Part shown: in pieces, positions 52,790 to 63,750 of the stretch
Layout of the letters: each line of letters opens with the position of its first letter
Position numbering within the stretch: the stretch's first letter is position 1
Assembly: GCA_030581615.1 (NCBI GenBank)
Contig: JAKTTT010000059.1
Location: 1 to 64,000, forward strand
Length of the DNA: 64,000 nt
Direction: 5' to 3'
Source of the DNA: Alloascoidea africana
Taxonomy: Eukaryota > Ascomycota > Alloascoideomycetes > Alloascoideales > Alloascoideaceae
Made by a program: the position numbers and the translations under genes
Notes under the pieces: model-generated
Seen by the model: only the letters and a program-made list of their open reading frames with translations
Told to the model about the DNA's origin: nothing
Databases searched by the model: none

Positions 52790-54400
52790 TTCTACAACTG
52801 AGACTCGTTCAACATAGACTCAAAGTGAGTTGGCTGAGGAGGTTCAGGGCAATCTTTAGATGATTTTCTTGTGGTTTTTCTCTTTTTAGGTTGTGAATTT
52901 GACTCCTTTAGAAACGCTTCCCTAATTTGCTCTGTCCTAGCAAAACTCTCACTAAGATATAAAGTAATTCGTTTTCTTCTCTTTTTTCCTTGTTGAGACA
53001 CCATTTGATGCCGTAATCGTTAGTACATCAATTTGTAGCGAGTAGAATTGCCTTTTGCTATTGAGAGATCCTTTTAAGTTTATAATGTGCAATGGCTTCA
53101 TAACCTTGACTTTCTACCTTCATTTTCTAGCCTTAGAAAGTTCCTATAAACTTCTTGAGATATGCTGGGGGTACTAAACACGTCATTTTCAATAGATTGG
53201 TGCCTTTTTTGTCTAGGAGGACTTGTCGTTTGGATTAGTAATCGATTTTTTAGTGGGATATTAATGTTTAGAGAAACGAGGCCCCCGCTGAGGCCTTGAA
53301 GATTTCCACGAAGACCTTATATTTCTGTTCGAAAGTCCTTCTTCTCTTGCATGATAATTGCAGTGGATAAATAATTCTTTTTTAACAGGTGCCGCATCAT
53401 CAATTAGAGCTAAACTGTCGATTTGCTGGCGGTACTTTGATTTTAACACAGAAACGCAACTGGATCAAGAAGCTGAAGAATATGAGTTATACAAGCAGAA
53501 AAATATAATAGAAAGATCCTATTTTTCTTGCACTCCCATTGGAACTCAATAGTAGTATGTCTTCGGTACCCATCAACAATAGGCATCTGATATCGACAAG
53601 GTGAGGCTGGCCAAGTTAAAGGGATAAAAGTATTCTTTAACAAATTTAACCCAAAGTCATTTGAGGACCAGCCATTTTCCGATGTAGCCACTTAGGGATA
53701 TCAGAAAAAGGAAATCAGTTTGTTTACATATCTTTTCCCTTAAAACTAACCGAACAAGATAGCTTAACTCCTGAAGCTGATGCAGCCTCAATTATGATTT
53801 CCTACTCTCTAGTTTCAGGCGATTTAGAAATGACAATCTTTTTATTACAATCTCGGACAACTTTAATGTTTTTACTAGACCATATAGAAATATCAGTCTC
53901 GTCCATATTGTAGACGTTAACCATGTGAATGTTGTGCTTAATGATAGATTCCTCAAATGGTTTAAAACGCCAGTGAACCTTATCTGGGGTTGATATATGG
54001 GACCTCTAAATATCGATTTTTCAATTTATGTATTGATGGGTTTCGATTTAGATATAGTGGTACGCATTCTTTCCCTACAACACGGTGTGTACCGTTTTGG
54101 CCAAGAATTAATTCAGTCATTTCTCATAAACGGGGAAGGGTAGGCGGAAGCCCTCTTCGATCTGCATTAAGTAAAGATCTTCTCTTGCTCTAGAGTCAAT
54201 TTTTGACGGTATTGATTCGCTTCGCGGAGATTATTTCTGCCTTGAATCCGAGAGTACAGGGCAGTTTCAGGAAGGCCATAAGCGACTGCAGCAGCAGAAG
54301 CTGAAGAATAAATTTGATTTCCAGTCTTCAAGGACAAGAGAAATGATATGCTCGTGATCAGCTATTATCAAAGCGTGGGTATGGAGAAAAAATAGTTGAA
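52790..54400 (-). mobile_element. Degenerate pogo/Fot1-type DNA transposon (transposase relic)
   Basis: Minus-strand remains of a Tc1/pogo-superfamily transposase with DDE chemistry. In transcript order: an HTH part (ASAAAVAYGLPETALYSRIQG, LTLEQEKIF, about 54300-54180), a second helix-turn-helix (VGKECVPLYLNRNPS, about 54100-54030), YNMDETDISIWSSKNIKVV (about 53910-53860; first Asp), SENGWSSNDFGLNLLKNTFIPLTWP, IVDGYRRHTTIEFQ (about 53570; second Asp), HILQLLDPVAF (about 53455; third Asp), then KSKYRQQIDSL and a basic C-terminal tail to about 52790. Several stops and frameshifts interrupt it, so it is inactive. I could not define terminal inverted repeats or a TA target duplication. Confidence 0.85.
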
Positions 54401-57306
54401 GTTGATATGTCGACGCATTCAGGAAGAATGAATGAATGGAGAGAGGGGGGGTGGGGGTTGTTATTAGATCCCTCACGTTTAATAATCTAGTTTTCCCCGT
54501 TTCACCATCAAAATTTTTAGAAAAATTGTGGCAAAAGTTATGGATTGGCTAATTGTTGATTATTATGTTAACAGCTCCGGATCAGTAATAGCCAAATTAT
54601 GCACCATGTTTCAGCGTAAAATCCGTGTCTCTTCAGGCTGGACTGATTATCAAAAGGAGATGGGATCTTTGTCAGCAAGAATGAAACTAGTATCGAACAG
54701 TTATGGAGTGATGACGATAAAGTTCTACGTAGGAATAGGGGAATATATAGGAGGTTTTTGTCAGATCCCAGTCTTTGGTAACTACAACTAGGGACATTGA
54801 GATAGGGTGTAAAAGTCCTTGGCATTATTCCTGATTTTACAGGTATGCCACATCTCATTAGAATAGGAGAGATTCTATCTGATGGGTCCATCTGAGTTAT
54901 CACTTGGAAGATTTCATCTTTCCCAGCTGTAAGAATACTGTGGGTAATGAACACGGCGTTAAAAACTTAAAAGAAAATCATTACCACCTGATTGTGGTTG
55001 TCAATTGTCATTACAAACTCCAATTTTTCATAGTAGAATAAGGTTTCATTTATCGGTTTGGTGCTCAAAAACTAACCTGTGTAGATATCTAGGGTTTGAT
55101 GTGTGGACCCCTAGAGCACTCTGTACATCTTGTATTGCTTTTATCTAGGGTGCAGCATTTAAGAAACAGGGATTTAAGATGAGGAAAGTTTCAATTGTTT
55201 GCTGATTTAGCTATGAAATTTCGGAACTATTTGTGCCCTTCATCAGAAGAGTATTCTATTTTTGAGCATCTGTTAGCCTTAAGGAGAGTCATGTCTGAAA
55301 AAAGAAACTAAAAAATAGATCAAGCAGTAGTTGCGTGGTGGAAAATCTCCGGGAAAGAATGGGCTGAGACGGGTCATAGAGACCGATAAAATCAAGATAT
55401 CCAGGCAAATGAGTAAGAAAGCGGCCGCAAAAGCAATAACTGCAATTTCAAGGGGGTGAAAAAAAAAATGCCATTGGTGCAGTTGATTATTGTGGTGTGT
55501 GCATTGACTTAGAGCAATCGATGTGGTGGAGGAGAAAGGATGGTAAATTTCACTTGCAAGCATGAAGTTCTTTGTTTCCTCCATGCAGAAACCCTAAGAA
55601 TTACCCAATTTTTTCTCAATTAACGATCTTGCATATGCATGCTCGTACGTTGAGTATTCTGGGAAGCCCAAAACACGTTATCTTATGCCCGCTCATATTC
55701 AACTAGTTTAGACAGATCAGTAGAGGAAATTGATTTTTTCGAGCCTATCCAGCATAGTAAATTGATCTATTCAGAGCATTTGAACATCCAAAATGAAAAC
55801 TCATAATGAAGAGATCATAAGCACGTGCTCATTTCTCTGAAATTTTTGTTGCGTTTGAGATGTAATTTCAACTCAAACCATGAATTACTTTTGCACTTTA
55901 TCGATGGATAATTGTAAACTATTTGCTTCTGTACGGATTATTCTCGATTTTCCATGGGGCCATGCGAAAGGTCTGTTAGATGTATGCCAGTAGTGAGTTT
56001 AATCTTCAAGCCTTGATCCACAAAGAAAAACCAATGACGTTGCGTCATCATGTGGCGATTGATGGCCAAGAGAGAACTTAGACAGCGCAAAATTCTGCCT
56101 AAGATGTCATGATTCTTGATGTGTAGTCCAGCGACAAGTAAACGTAACTTTTTCAAACGCTGAAAATAAATTATGCCCCTCTCTATCAGTTTTACTCCGA
56201 CCCGTGGAGTCATTAATAGAAAAAAGAAAAAGCGCCAACATGTCAGCCAGATCTTTTGAGGGTTCGATGCTGCTTAAGGTACAGTGGTTATGCAGCGCAC
56301 TCACATACGGAGTTTAGACCTACTTTATTCACCACTGCCTAAGCGAGATGTCTAAGATGTGCCAATTTGAACACTCTTTCTATTGGCAACTTGAAAATTG
56401 AAAATTCAGAACAAAACCTTAGATCCGACAAGCCAGCCGTTTCAAGGGCAACTTGTTCCGTTGCTTGTGTCCTTTCCTTCATACAATACTACTATACTTC
56501 TTTTGTTGTTCCAGGAGTCAATTGCTTAGCCTTCCTTCCCATCACTAAGGCAGAGAGGTTTTCACCCTTGCGATAAAGGTATCAACGGTCCTCACCGCAC
56601 TGTGAATGCTGCACAAGGGTTTTTGATTAAAAGGATCAACAGCAACGCTCCTAATCTCGCTCTAAATGTTCCTCCCAAATACTCTTACTGTTACCTAATG
56701 GAGTTCGGGATATATCAAACGGCTTATCGTAAACTTTTGGAGGCCCGGCAAGGAGTCTTCTGTAATCAGGTGTCATATTCATTTCACCAATGCTTCGTAC
56801 TAAGACTCAATGAATCATTTTCTATAGCCTATAGCTTCCTTTTTACTAATAGGAGTCTGAATATTGAAACAATACATTTGAAATAGAGCAAATTTTTTTA
56901 GAATTAAAAATAGAGACCCTTGCCAAGATACCTTAGTTACAGATCAGGTTATCCCAGTTGGAAGTGAGAGACAAATGATGTATCTCAACAGCAACGGCAA
57001 ACCGTATACGCAAGAATGAGATTTTCAAAAATAATAATAGAACAGCATCTAATATTATTTGAAGTTCTAATTGCTTACTCTGAGTTATACTTCACTTCGC
57101 ATTAGCAATTGCCTAATGTTGCAACTAAAATCTTTTGAACCAAAAAGCTATCCAATTTCAAAGATTGCAACTTTGAAAAGCATCTTTATTGTAACAAGAT
57201 ATCGAATGCCAATTATATAAAAGGTCTTCCATTTCTTCTTTTCAGGTTCTCTCATCAGAATCTTTCTTTTCCCACAGATCAATATCCATACTCTCGTTTT
57301 CTTACA
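54401..57306. other. 2.9 kb gene-poor tract
   Basis: AT-rich. Mixed short frames on both strands (for example minus 54568-54954, 128 codons; plus 56367-56886) show no homology or signal. A G-run lies near 54446-54460. The right end holds the promoter of the GPI gene at 57307. Confidence 0.5.
57214..57222 (+). promoter_or_regulatory. TATA box of GPI wall-protein gene 1
   Basis: TATATAAAA 85-93 bp upstream of the ATG at 57307, followed by a CT-rich leader. Confidence 0.65.
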
Positions 57307-58323
57307 ATGGTGCATCTTAAATCCCCAACACTGTTGGCCCTTGGATTAGCATCTGGAGCTTTCGCAGGATACTTCAACACCTCCAGTACCAGTAGTTGTT
57401 ATACTACTGTGATTCCAACCACTGTCACAGAGACTTCCTACACTACATACTGCCCTACCCCTACTACATTGACCTTTGGCAAAACCACCATTACTGTTAC
57501 AACAGCAACTACTCTCACCATTACTGACTGCCCATGTACATTTGACACTACCATTACTTACACCTCCACCAAACCCGTTCCAAAGCCATCTCCCGAGCCA
57601 GAGCCTAAGCCAGAGCCCAAGCCAGAGCCCAAGCCAGAACCTGGTCATGATACTACTGTAACCGAAACAGAAACTTGCACTGAGTGCTCTACTGAGCCTG
57701 GACCTAAGCCTTCTCCAAATACCTCATCTTCTATCGTTACAACCATCACTGATGGCACTACCACTTATGTCACAACCATTCCATGCCCAACTACCACGCC
57801 AGGACCCAAACCAGAGCCCAAGCCAGAGCCATCTCCAGAGCCCAAGCCAGAGCCTGGTCCCAAGCCAGAGCCTTCTCCAGCTCCAGCTCCAGCTCCAGCT
57901 CCTAAGCCCAAGCCAGAGCCTTCTCCGGCACCAGCACCTGCTCCTGAGCCCAAGCCAGAGCCTTCTCCAGCTCCAGCTCCAGCTCCAGCTCCTAAGCCCA
58001 AGCCAGAGCCTTCTCCGGCACCAGCACCTGCTCCTGAGCCCAAGCCAGAGCCTTCTCCAGCACCTGCTCCAGCACCTGCTCCTGAGCCCAAGCCAGAGCC
58101 TTCTCCAGCACCTGCTCCAGCACCTGCTCCTGAGCCTAAGCCAGAGCCTTCTCCAGCTCCTGCACCAGCTCCAGCTCCAGCTCCAGCTCCAGCTCCCACA
58201 ACTCCTGTCACATCCTCTGCTGAACCAGCTTCTCACTCTCTCAGCTCTTATGAAGGTGTTGCTGGTAAGATGAGTAATGGATACATTGCAGGTTTCCTTG
58301 CTCTTGCAGTCTACTTTATCTAA
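57307..58323 (+). CDS. Sed1/Spi1-like GPI wall protein with Pro-rich [12 protein letters not shown] repeats
   Basis: 338-residue cell-wall glycoprotein. Signal peptide ([20 protein letters not shown]), then a Thr-rich domain with [13 protein letters not shown] and [18 protein letters not shown], the motif pair of Sed1/Spi1-type wall proteins. A spacer with [12 protein letters not shown] and a second [15 protein letters not shown] block precedes a Pro-rich rod of [16 protein letters not shown] units (about residues 165-295). The C-terminus [26 protein letters not shown] is a GPI-anchor signal. One of three related genes in this region. Probably covalently linked to glucan; adhesive or structural role is inferred. 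Confidence 0.87.
   Translation: MVHLKSPTLLALGLASGAFAGYFNTSSTSSCYTTVIPTTVTETSYTTYCPTPTTLTFGKTTITVTTATTLTITDCPCTFDTTITYTSTKPVPKPSPEPEPKPEPKPEPKPEPGHDTTVTETETCTECSTEPGPKPSPNTSSSIVTTITDGTTTYVTTIPCPTTTPGPKPEPKPEPSPEPKPEPGPKPEPSPAPAPAPAPKPKPEPSPAPAPAPEPKPEPSPAPAPAPAPKPKPEPSPAPAPAPEPKPEPSPAPAPAPAPEPKPEPSPAPAPAPAPEPKPEPSPAPAPAPAPAPAPAPTTPVTSSAEPASHSLSSYEGVAGKMSNGYIAGFLALAVYFI
57820..58200 (+). repeat. In-frame [12 protein letters not shown] repeat array
   Basis: Pro-rich tandem units within the wall-protein gene, alternating [14 protein letters not shown] and [15 protein letters not shown] forms. Units are near-identical at DNA level, so length is likely to vary between strains. Confidence 0.85.
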
Positions 58324-59934
58324 GATTCTCAATCTGGCGTTAAAGCGTCTTCTGAGATCATGCTACTTTTCGAAAATCCATTTTGTTTTCATTTCTGGAT
58401 AATTTAGTGACTTACTATTTCTTCACAAAGTCTTCATTCATGTAAATTCTTCGATACCTTAATTGCATATTTTCCCCTTCCAACTGTTAACCAATTAAAG
58501 AAATTGGGACTTTTATGGTTTTATAATTATAGTTTTGTGCTCTACTGTTGGAGCTTTTGAAATACTCTTCTGTTTTAATGATACTACCTTTCTTAAGTCA
58601 TTTTTAGCTTCTATCTGTAGCATATATATTGTATATATATTCGCTGTTAATAGATATTTCTTTTGAAAAAGTACATCTGATTGAGTTTAGAACAAATGAA
58701 TCTAGGGCCTTTGCGTTTTAAGTGGAAGTTGTACAACGAATAAATCCTATTCAGAATGCTCCTCCAAACTTCTTTGTATAATATTGTGAAAGTTTTATTT
58801 TGTAGTGGCAGTCGCTCGCCCATTCTATTCCATTTTAAAGCTGAGTCTGTGGTCAGTTAAAAAACCTTTGACCTTTGACTGAAAATGTGAAGTCTGATAT
58901 GCTTGTTGTGCTACAAGATAAATCTGGCTTCTGATTGATTTAAACGACCAAAAGCTTGAATAGGTGTTGTAAATTTACTTCTTACACCTAAGCTCAACGA
59001 AGAGCAACTGAGTGCAAGAAATCCTTCGTGCATGCCGACAACTTTGAAGTCTAAAACCTCAAGCATGATCCGATTTGGAATTTATTTCCGGAATAGGAAA
59101 ACATTTTCTTTTCAGATAGATTGTTAGTACTAACTCAGAAATTTGATCAGATTCTCATTTCTAGATCAATTCAAACACTGACTGAGAGTATGATTGGGTT
59201 ATCCTTTGTATTGAAATCCTATTCAATTCCCATGCAGCGATCAAGCTGGTAGAGCATTGGCTCGCTTTGACTTCAATAAATGTTTTACATCAATGCCGAG
59301 AGTGACACTTCGAGAGTAACTCAACCAAAGCTCTATAACCAAGACTCTCTTCAACATAATCGAGAAGAGAATTTTAGATGTAATCCTTGGTAAGTATCTA
59401 TTGCTACAAAGTTTAAACTTTGAACACAGTCTTAGTTGCAACTCTACATGAGTGTCATGATGAAGGGATATGTTTCATTGCTAAGAAACTTGAAAAACTG
59501 TTGTCAACCATTTCAGGACGCTTTAATAGGAATATTTAAAGGTAATTCCAAGCCGTGCTTGGGTATCTATGATTAAAGAATAAGTATATTGTTCTCTGGT
59601 AGATTTTCCAATGTGGCAATAGAGCAAGAAATTTGATTAAGAAACCTATTCAAATTAATTATATGAAGATATTATTTTGGAAATTAAAGAAAATTCGATC
59701 AAACATCAGAGATGAATGACTAAACTAAGAGGAAGAAGAAGAAAAAGAAAAGCGAGAAGAGAGAAAAAGTTGTAATATTAAAATTGAATGGTTTGCACCA
59801 ATGGAGAAACAAATTACGAGTCTGAAGAAATTAAATTTAAAATATTTCAAAAGTTTGGGGTTGAGAAATAATAGAATTTTAGAAATTGAAATAAGAGAAG
59901 CAAAAGCAAATATTAAAAACGAATTAGAAAAGTT
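58324..59934. other. 1.6 kb between convergent GPI genes
   Basis: AT-rich, no gene. A stretch at about 59235-59310 (GCGATCAAGCTGGTAGAGC…) loosely recalls a tRNA D-arm but does not complete a cloverleaf. A purine-rich tract is at 59729-59765. Confidence 0.5.
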
Positions 59935-62034
59935 TTAAACGAAATAGGCCAAAAAGGCAAGAAGGCCAACGGCATGAGCATTGCTTATGAGCCCTGCGCC
60001 ACCCTCATAAGTAGTAAGAGAATGTGCAGTGTCCTGTGAGGTTGATGTACCAAGTGTAGTTAGCTCTCCAGTTGTTACAGAAGGAATTGGCCCTTCAGTA
60101 GTTGGTTCTGGAGCAGGTTCTTCAGTAGTTGGCTCAGGAGCTGGTCCTTCAGTAGTTGGTTCAGGAGCTGGTCCTTCAGTAGTTGGCTCAGGAGCTGGTC
60201 CTTCAGTAGTTGGTTCTGGAGCAGGTTCTTCAGTAGTTGGTTCTGGAGCAGGTTCTTCAGTAGTTGGCTCAGGAGCTGGTCCTTCAGTAGTTGGCTCAGG
60301 AGCTGGTCCTTCAGTAGTTGGCTCAGGAGCTGGTCCTTCAGTAGTTGGTTCTGGAGCTGGTCCTTCAGTAGTTGGCTCAGGAGCTGGTCCTTCAGTAGTT
60401 GGTTCAGGAGCTGGTCCTTCAGTAGTTGGTTCTGGAGCTGGTTCTTCAGTAGTTGGCTCAGGAGCTGGTCCTTCAGTAGTTGGTTCAGGAGCTGGTCCTT
60501 CAGTAGTAGGTTCTGGAGCTGGAGGCTCAGTAGTTGGCTCATCTGTGCATTCAGATTCCGTGCAGGGCACTGTGGAGGTTATGATCTCTCGATCAGTAGT
60601 AGGTTCTGGAGCTGGTCCTTCAGTAGTTGGTTCTGGAGCAGGTTCTTCAGTAGTTGGTTCTGGAGCTGGTCCTTCAGTAGTTGGTTCTGGAGCAGGTCCT
60701 TCAGTAGTTGGTTCTGGAGCTGGTTCTTCAGTAGTTGGCTCAGGAGCTGGTCCTTCAGTAGTTGGTTCAGGAGCTGGTCCTTCAGTAGTAGGTTCTGGAG
60801 CTGGAGGCTCAGTAGTTGGCTCATCTGTGCATTCAGATTCCGTGCAGGGCACTGTGGAGGTTATGATCTCTCGATCAGTAGTAGGTTCTGGAGCTGGTCC
60901 TTCAGTAGTTGGTTCTGGAGCAGGTTCTTCAGTAGTTGGTTCTGGAGCAGGTTCTTCAGTAGTTGGTTCTGGAGCTGGTTCTTCAGTAGTTGGCTCAGGA
61001 GCTGGTCCTTCAGTAGTTGGTTCAGGAGCTGGTCCTTCAGTAGTAGGTTCTGGAGCTGGAGGCTCAGTAGTTGGCTCATCTGTGCATTCAGATTCCGTGC
61101 AGGGCACTGTGGAGGTTATGATCTCTCGATCAGTAGTAGGCTCCGGAGCTGGTTCTTCAGTAGTAGGTTCAGGAGCAGGTTCTTCAGTAGTTGGCTCAGG
61201 AGCTGGCTCTTCAGTTGTTGGTTCTGGGATAATAGAAGTAACTGTTGTAGATTCGTCTGTGCATTCAGACTTGGTGCATGGCACTGTGGAAGTTACTATT
61301 TCGGGCTCTTCAGTGGTTGGTTCAGGAGCTGGTTCCTCTGTGGTCGGTTCAGGAGCAGGTTCTTCAGTAGTAGGCTCAGGAGCTGGAGGCTCAGTAGTTG
61401 GCTCATCTGTGCATTCAGATTCCGTGCAGGGCACTGTGGAGGTTATGATCTCTCGATCAGTAGTAGGCTCCGGAGCAGGTTCTTCAGTAGTAGGCTCAGG
61501 AGCGGGCTCTTCAGTGGTTGGTTCTGGGATAATAGAAGTAACCGTTGTAGATTCGTCTGTGCATTCAGACTTGGTGCATGGCACTGTGGAAGTTACTATT
61601 TCGGGCTCTTCAGTGGTTGGTTCAGGAGCTGGTTCCTCTGTGGTCGGTTCAGGAGCTGGAGACTCAGTGGTAGACTCATCTGAACACTCAGACTTAGTAC
61701 AGGGGATGGTAGAGGTTTCAGTAGTGGTACTATCGGTTATGGTTGGTTCTGGTAAGGGCGAAGTCTGTTCTTGAGAAGAGGATGAGTAAGTTATAGTTGT
61801 ATCAAAAGTGCAGGGACAATCAGTAAAAGTAATTGTGGTTTCAGTAGTGACAGTGATCGTGGTGCTTCCAAAAGTCAAGGTAGTAGGCGTAGGGCAATAG
61901 GTAGTGAAAGTAGTGTGGGTAATAGTTGTGGGGAAAACTGAGGAAGATGGTTCTTCAGAGCTAGTAGTATTAAAGTAGGTAGCATGGGCTCCTGAAATCA
62001 TTCCAAGCGCCAAAGCTGGAGAATAGAACTTCAT
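59935..62034 (-). CDS. Sed1/Spi1-like GPI wall protein with PAPEPTTEE repeats
   Basis: 699-residue cell-wall protein, paralogue of the gene at 57307. Signal peptide (MKFYSPALALGMISGAHA), [19 protein letters not shown] and [17 protein letters not shown] head, then about 550 residues of PAPEPTTE(E/G) 9-residue units. The rod is punctuated by four copies of a Cys-bearing module (REIITSTVPCTESECTDE) and two copies of EIVTSTVPCTKSECTDESTT. The C-terminus SLTTYEGGAGLISNAHAVG…FLAYFV is a GPI signal. The array is nearly all Pro/Thr/Glu, so the protein should be a long, extended, glycosylated rod. The opposite strand is also open through the repeat only because of its codon pattern. TATAAAA lies about 95 bp upstream. 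Confidence 0.88.
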   Translation of the reverse strand: MKFYSPALALGMISGAHATYFNTTSSEEPSSSVFPTTITHTTFTTYCPTPTTLTFGSTTITVTTETTITFTDCPCTFDTTITYSSSSQEQTSPLPEPTITDSTTTETSTIPCTKSECSDESTTESPAPEPTTEEPAPEPTTEEPEIVTSTVPCTKSECTDESTTVTSIIPEPTTEEPAPEPTTEEPAPEPTTDREIITSTVPCTESECTDEPTTEPPAPEPTTEEPAPEPTTEEPAPEPTTEEPEIVTSTVPCTKSECTDESTTVTSIIPEPTTEEPAPEPTTEEPAPEPTTEEPAPEPTTDREIITSTVPCTESECTDEPTTEPPAPEPTTEGPAPEPTTEGPAPEPTTEEPAPEPTTEEPAPEPTTEEPAPEPTTEGPAPEPTTDREIITSTVPCTESECTDEPTTEPPAPEPTTEGPAPEPTTEGPAPEPTTEEPAPEPTTEGPAPEPTTEGPAPEPTTEEPAPEPTTEGPAPEPTTDREIITSTVPCTESECTDEPTTEPPAPEPTTEGPAPEPTTEGPAPEPTTEEPAPEPTTEGPAPEPTTEGPAPEPTTEGPAPEPTTEGPAPEPTTEGPAPEPTTEGPAPEPTTEEPAPEPTTEEPAPEPTTEGPAPEPTTEGPAPEPTTEGPAPEPTTEEPAPEPTTEGPIPSVTTGELTTLGTSTSQDTAHSLTTYEGGAGLISNAHAVGLLAFLAYFV
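60070..61700 (-). repeat. 27 bp tandem repeat array (PAPEPTTEE/G) with Cys modules
   Basis: About 1.6 kb of 27 bp coding units, interrupted by four near-identical 60 bp Cys-module copies starting (plus coordinates) near 60541, 60823, 61078 and 61405, and by two more divergent copies near 61251 and 61551. Module-to-module distances vary from 255 to 327 bp, showing unit gain and loss. Confidence 0.88.
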
Positions 62035-63750
62035 GTTTAAAAGCGAAAGAATTGTGACCAGTCTTCTGCGACTTGTTGAGATTGAGGCTTACTGGATGAT
62101 GGAATATATTGACGAGATATCCAGCCTTTTATATCTTTCAGAACTTGAAGAGCTGTTTACAAATTAACAAACCTAGAGTACTTGTGGTCGTCTTCTTTGA
62201 ATGCTCATTGATGAGCAAAAGAAAGGGGAGTGTCCTGGTAACCTTCATACTTGTGATTTAGATGACATGAATGTCCCGGTATTTGATGGCTTTGCGATTG
62301 GATTTGATTCATCAAACGCTCAACCCTATAATCCGTGCTTTTGTGGTGAATAATTGTATATAGAAGCAATGAATTAGACAATTATTACAGCGTTAATGTG
62401 TCTCTGCATGTTGAAAACTGTTAAATGTATAGGATTATTAGCATTTTTCCATACGCAGTGGGGAGTTTTCTTGACATTTTATTCATTGTTAGTGACACAA
62501 AGAAATAACTACATTGCGTCGAATTAGTAATTGATTCTATTTTTGTGATTCTTAGTCTATGAAAAGATACAGTTTAGAAGAGTCAACTGCAAATTGTGAT
62601 GCCCTCAGTCATAATTGAATAGTATTGGGACTCTCATATCAAGTTGACTTCAGAGCAAATAACTTTATAGATACCTGAAGACAATAGGGGCTTGCGCTTA
62701 AACCGTCTGTAGCTTTCAAAATAGTATTTCAGATATGGGAAGCCTTGCTTCAAAGACACTCTGTTACCAGGACATTTATGCACGGGGTTTTGGCTTACAC
62801 TTCCACTGCCATGAAATCATTGTTCATCAAACTAATCTGAGTAGTTCCGTACGATCACAGATACTTTTTTTACATTTGAATTTTTGGTCAACATATTTTA
62901 AATGAGCATTAACTTATGTATGAACTTGATTATTTACATTTTTGAAGGACAAGAAGGGTTTTTAATCGTAACGATAGTTTAAAAGTACACTCATCCTTGA
63001 TTTAGCGAGTTAAGCAGTTGTTAGCGCTTGCACATTTGTCGTGTGACTGGTTTTTAATGTGTTAACAAAAGAAGCATCTAAGCAAGAATGCCAAATATTT
63101 CTTTTACCACAGCTTTCTTGTTCTCTCTTGCATCTAGCAACATGTACAGATACTCCATGAAATATACCGAGCATAGTATTTAAAACACAGTTTAAACCTG
63201 TGCACAGTTTAAAATGACATTATAGCCAAACACAACAGTTCCATTGTTATCCAACTTGCTCCTTGTCTTTCTAATAAAGCAATGCCAAACCAGAAAATAC
63301 ATAATGTGAACTCTCGCACCTGGAATAACATAAATCAGAAGTATAATTTTGCCAAGTTCCGACAACACTAACAACTTGTATAGCGAACAAGAAAGGTTTC
63401 TCAGAGGTTAATAACGTTACTAAATTTGCGCTCATATTCCATTGAAAACAAATGTTAAATGATGATTTATGAGCTTGCAATTATTTTCAACTTACAAGAT
63501 AGTTCACAGATTGACTTGAGAGAATAAAAATAAATTACTAACTTATCTTCCTTATTTAAAAGGATTTTGAAAGATGAAAATGCTATCTAACAACAGTACA
63601 AACCAAGAGTAATCTGAATGACGAATAATGAACAAAGTATGCAATCATTCTGCAGAGGTATAATAACGAAAAGTTTACAAAATTGCAAATGTGACCAACA
63701 AGAAACTTTTAGTTGTCACGAAAATATAAATTTGAAATCTTATCATATGC
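62035..63750. other. Intergenic between two GPI genes
   Basis: 1.7 kb AT-rich spacer: promoter of the gene at 59935-62034 at the left, then the 3' flank of the third GPI gene. No gene is seen. Confidence 0.5.
62127..62133 (-). promoter_or_regulatory. TATA box of GPI wall-protein gene 2
   Basis: TATAAAA on the minus strand about 95 bp upstream of the ATG at 62034, the same spacing as in the paralogue at 57307. Confidence 0.6.

Noticed and set aside
54568-54954. 128-codon minus-strand frame near the transposon relic
   Set aside because: No homology, composition like its surroundings; overlapped by an unrelated plus frame.
57724-58332. Antisense Trp/Arg/Ser-rich and Gly/Ala-rich frames opposite the first GPI gene
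   Set aside because: Repeat-driven shadows of the Pro-rich coding strand.
59235-59310. tRNA-like stretch with AAGCTGGTAGAGC
   Set aside because: D-arm resembles a tRNA but no seven-base anticodon loop, T-arm or acceptor stem can be paired.
60029-61774. 581-codon plus-strand open frame (VVGSGAGSS repeats) opposite the GPI gene
   Set aside because: It is the complement of a 27 bp repeat whose antisense happens to have no stops. It has no signal peptide or homology, and the minus strand has a complete signal peptide, Cys modules and GPI end.
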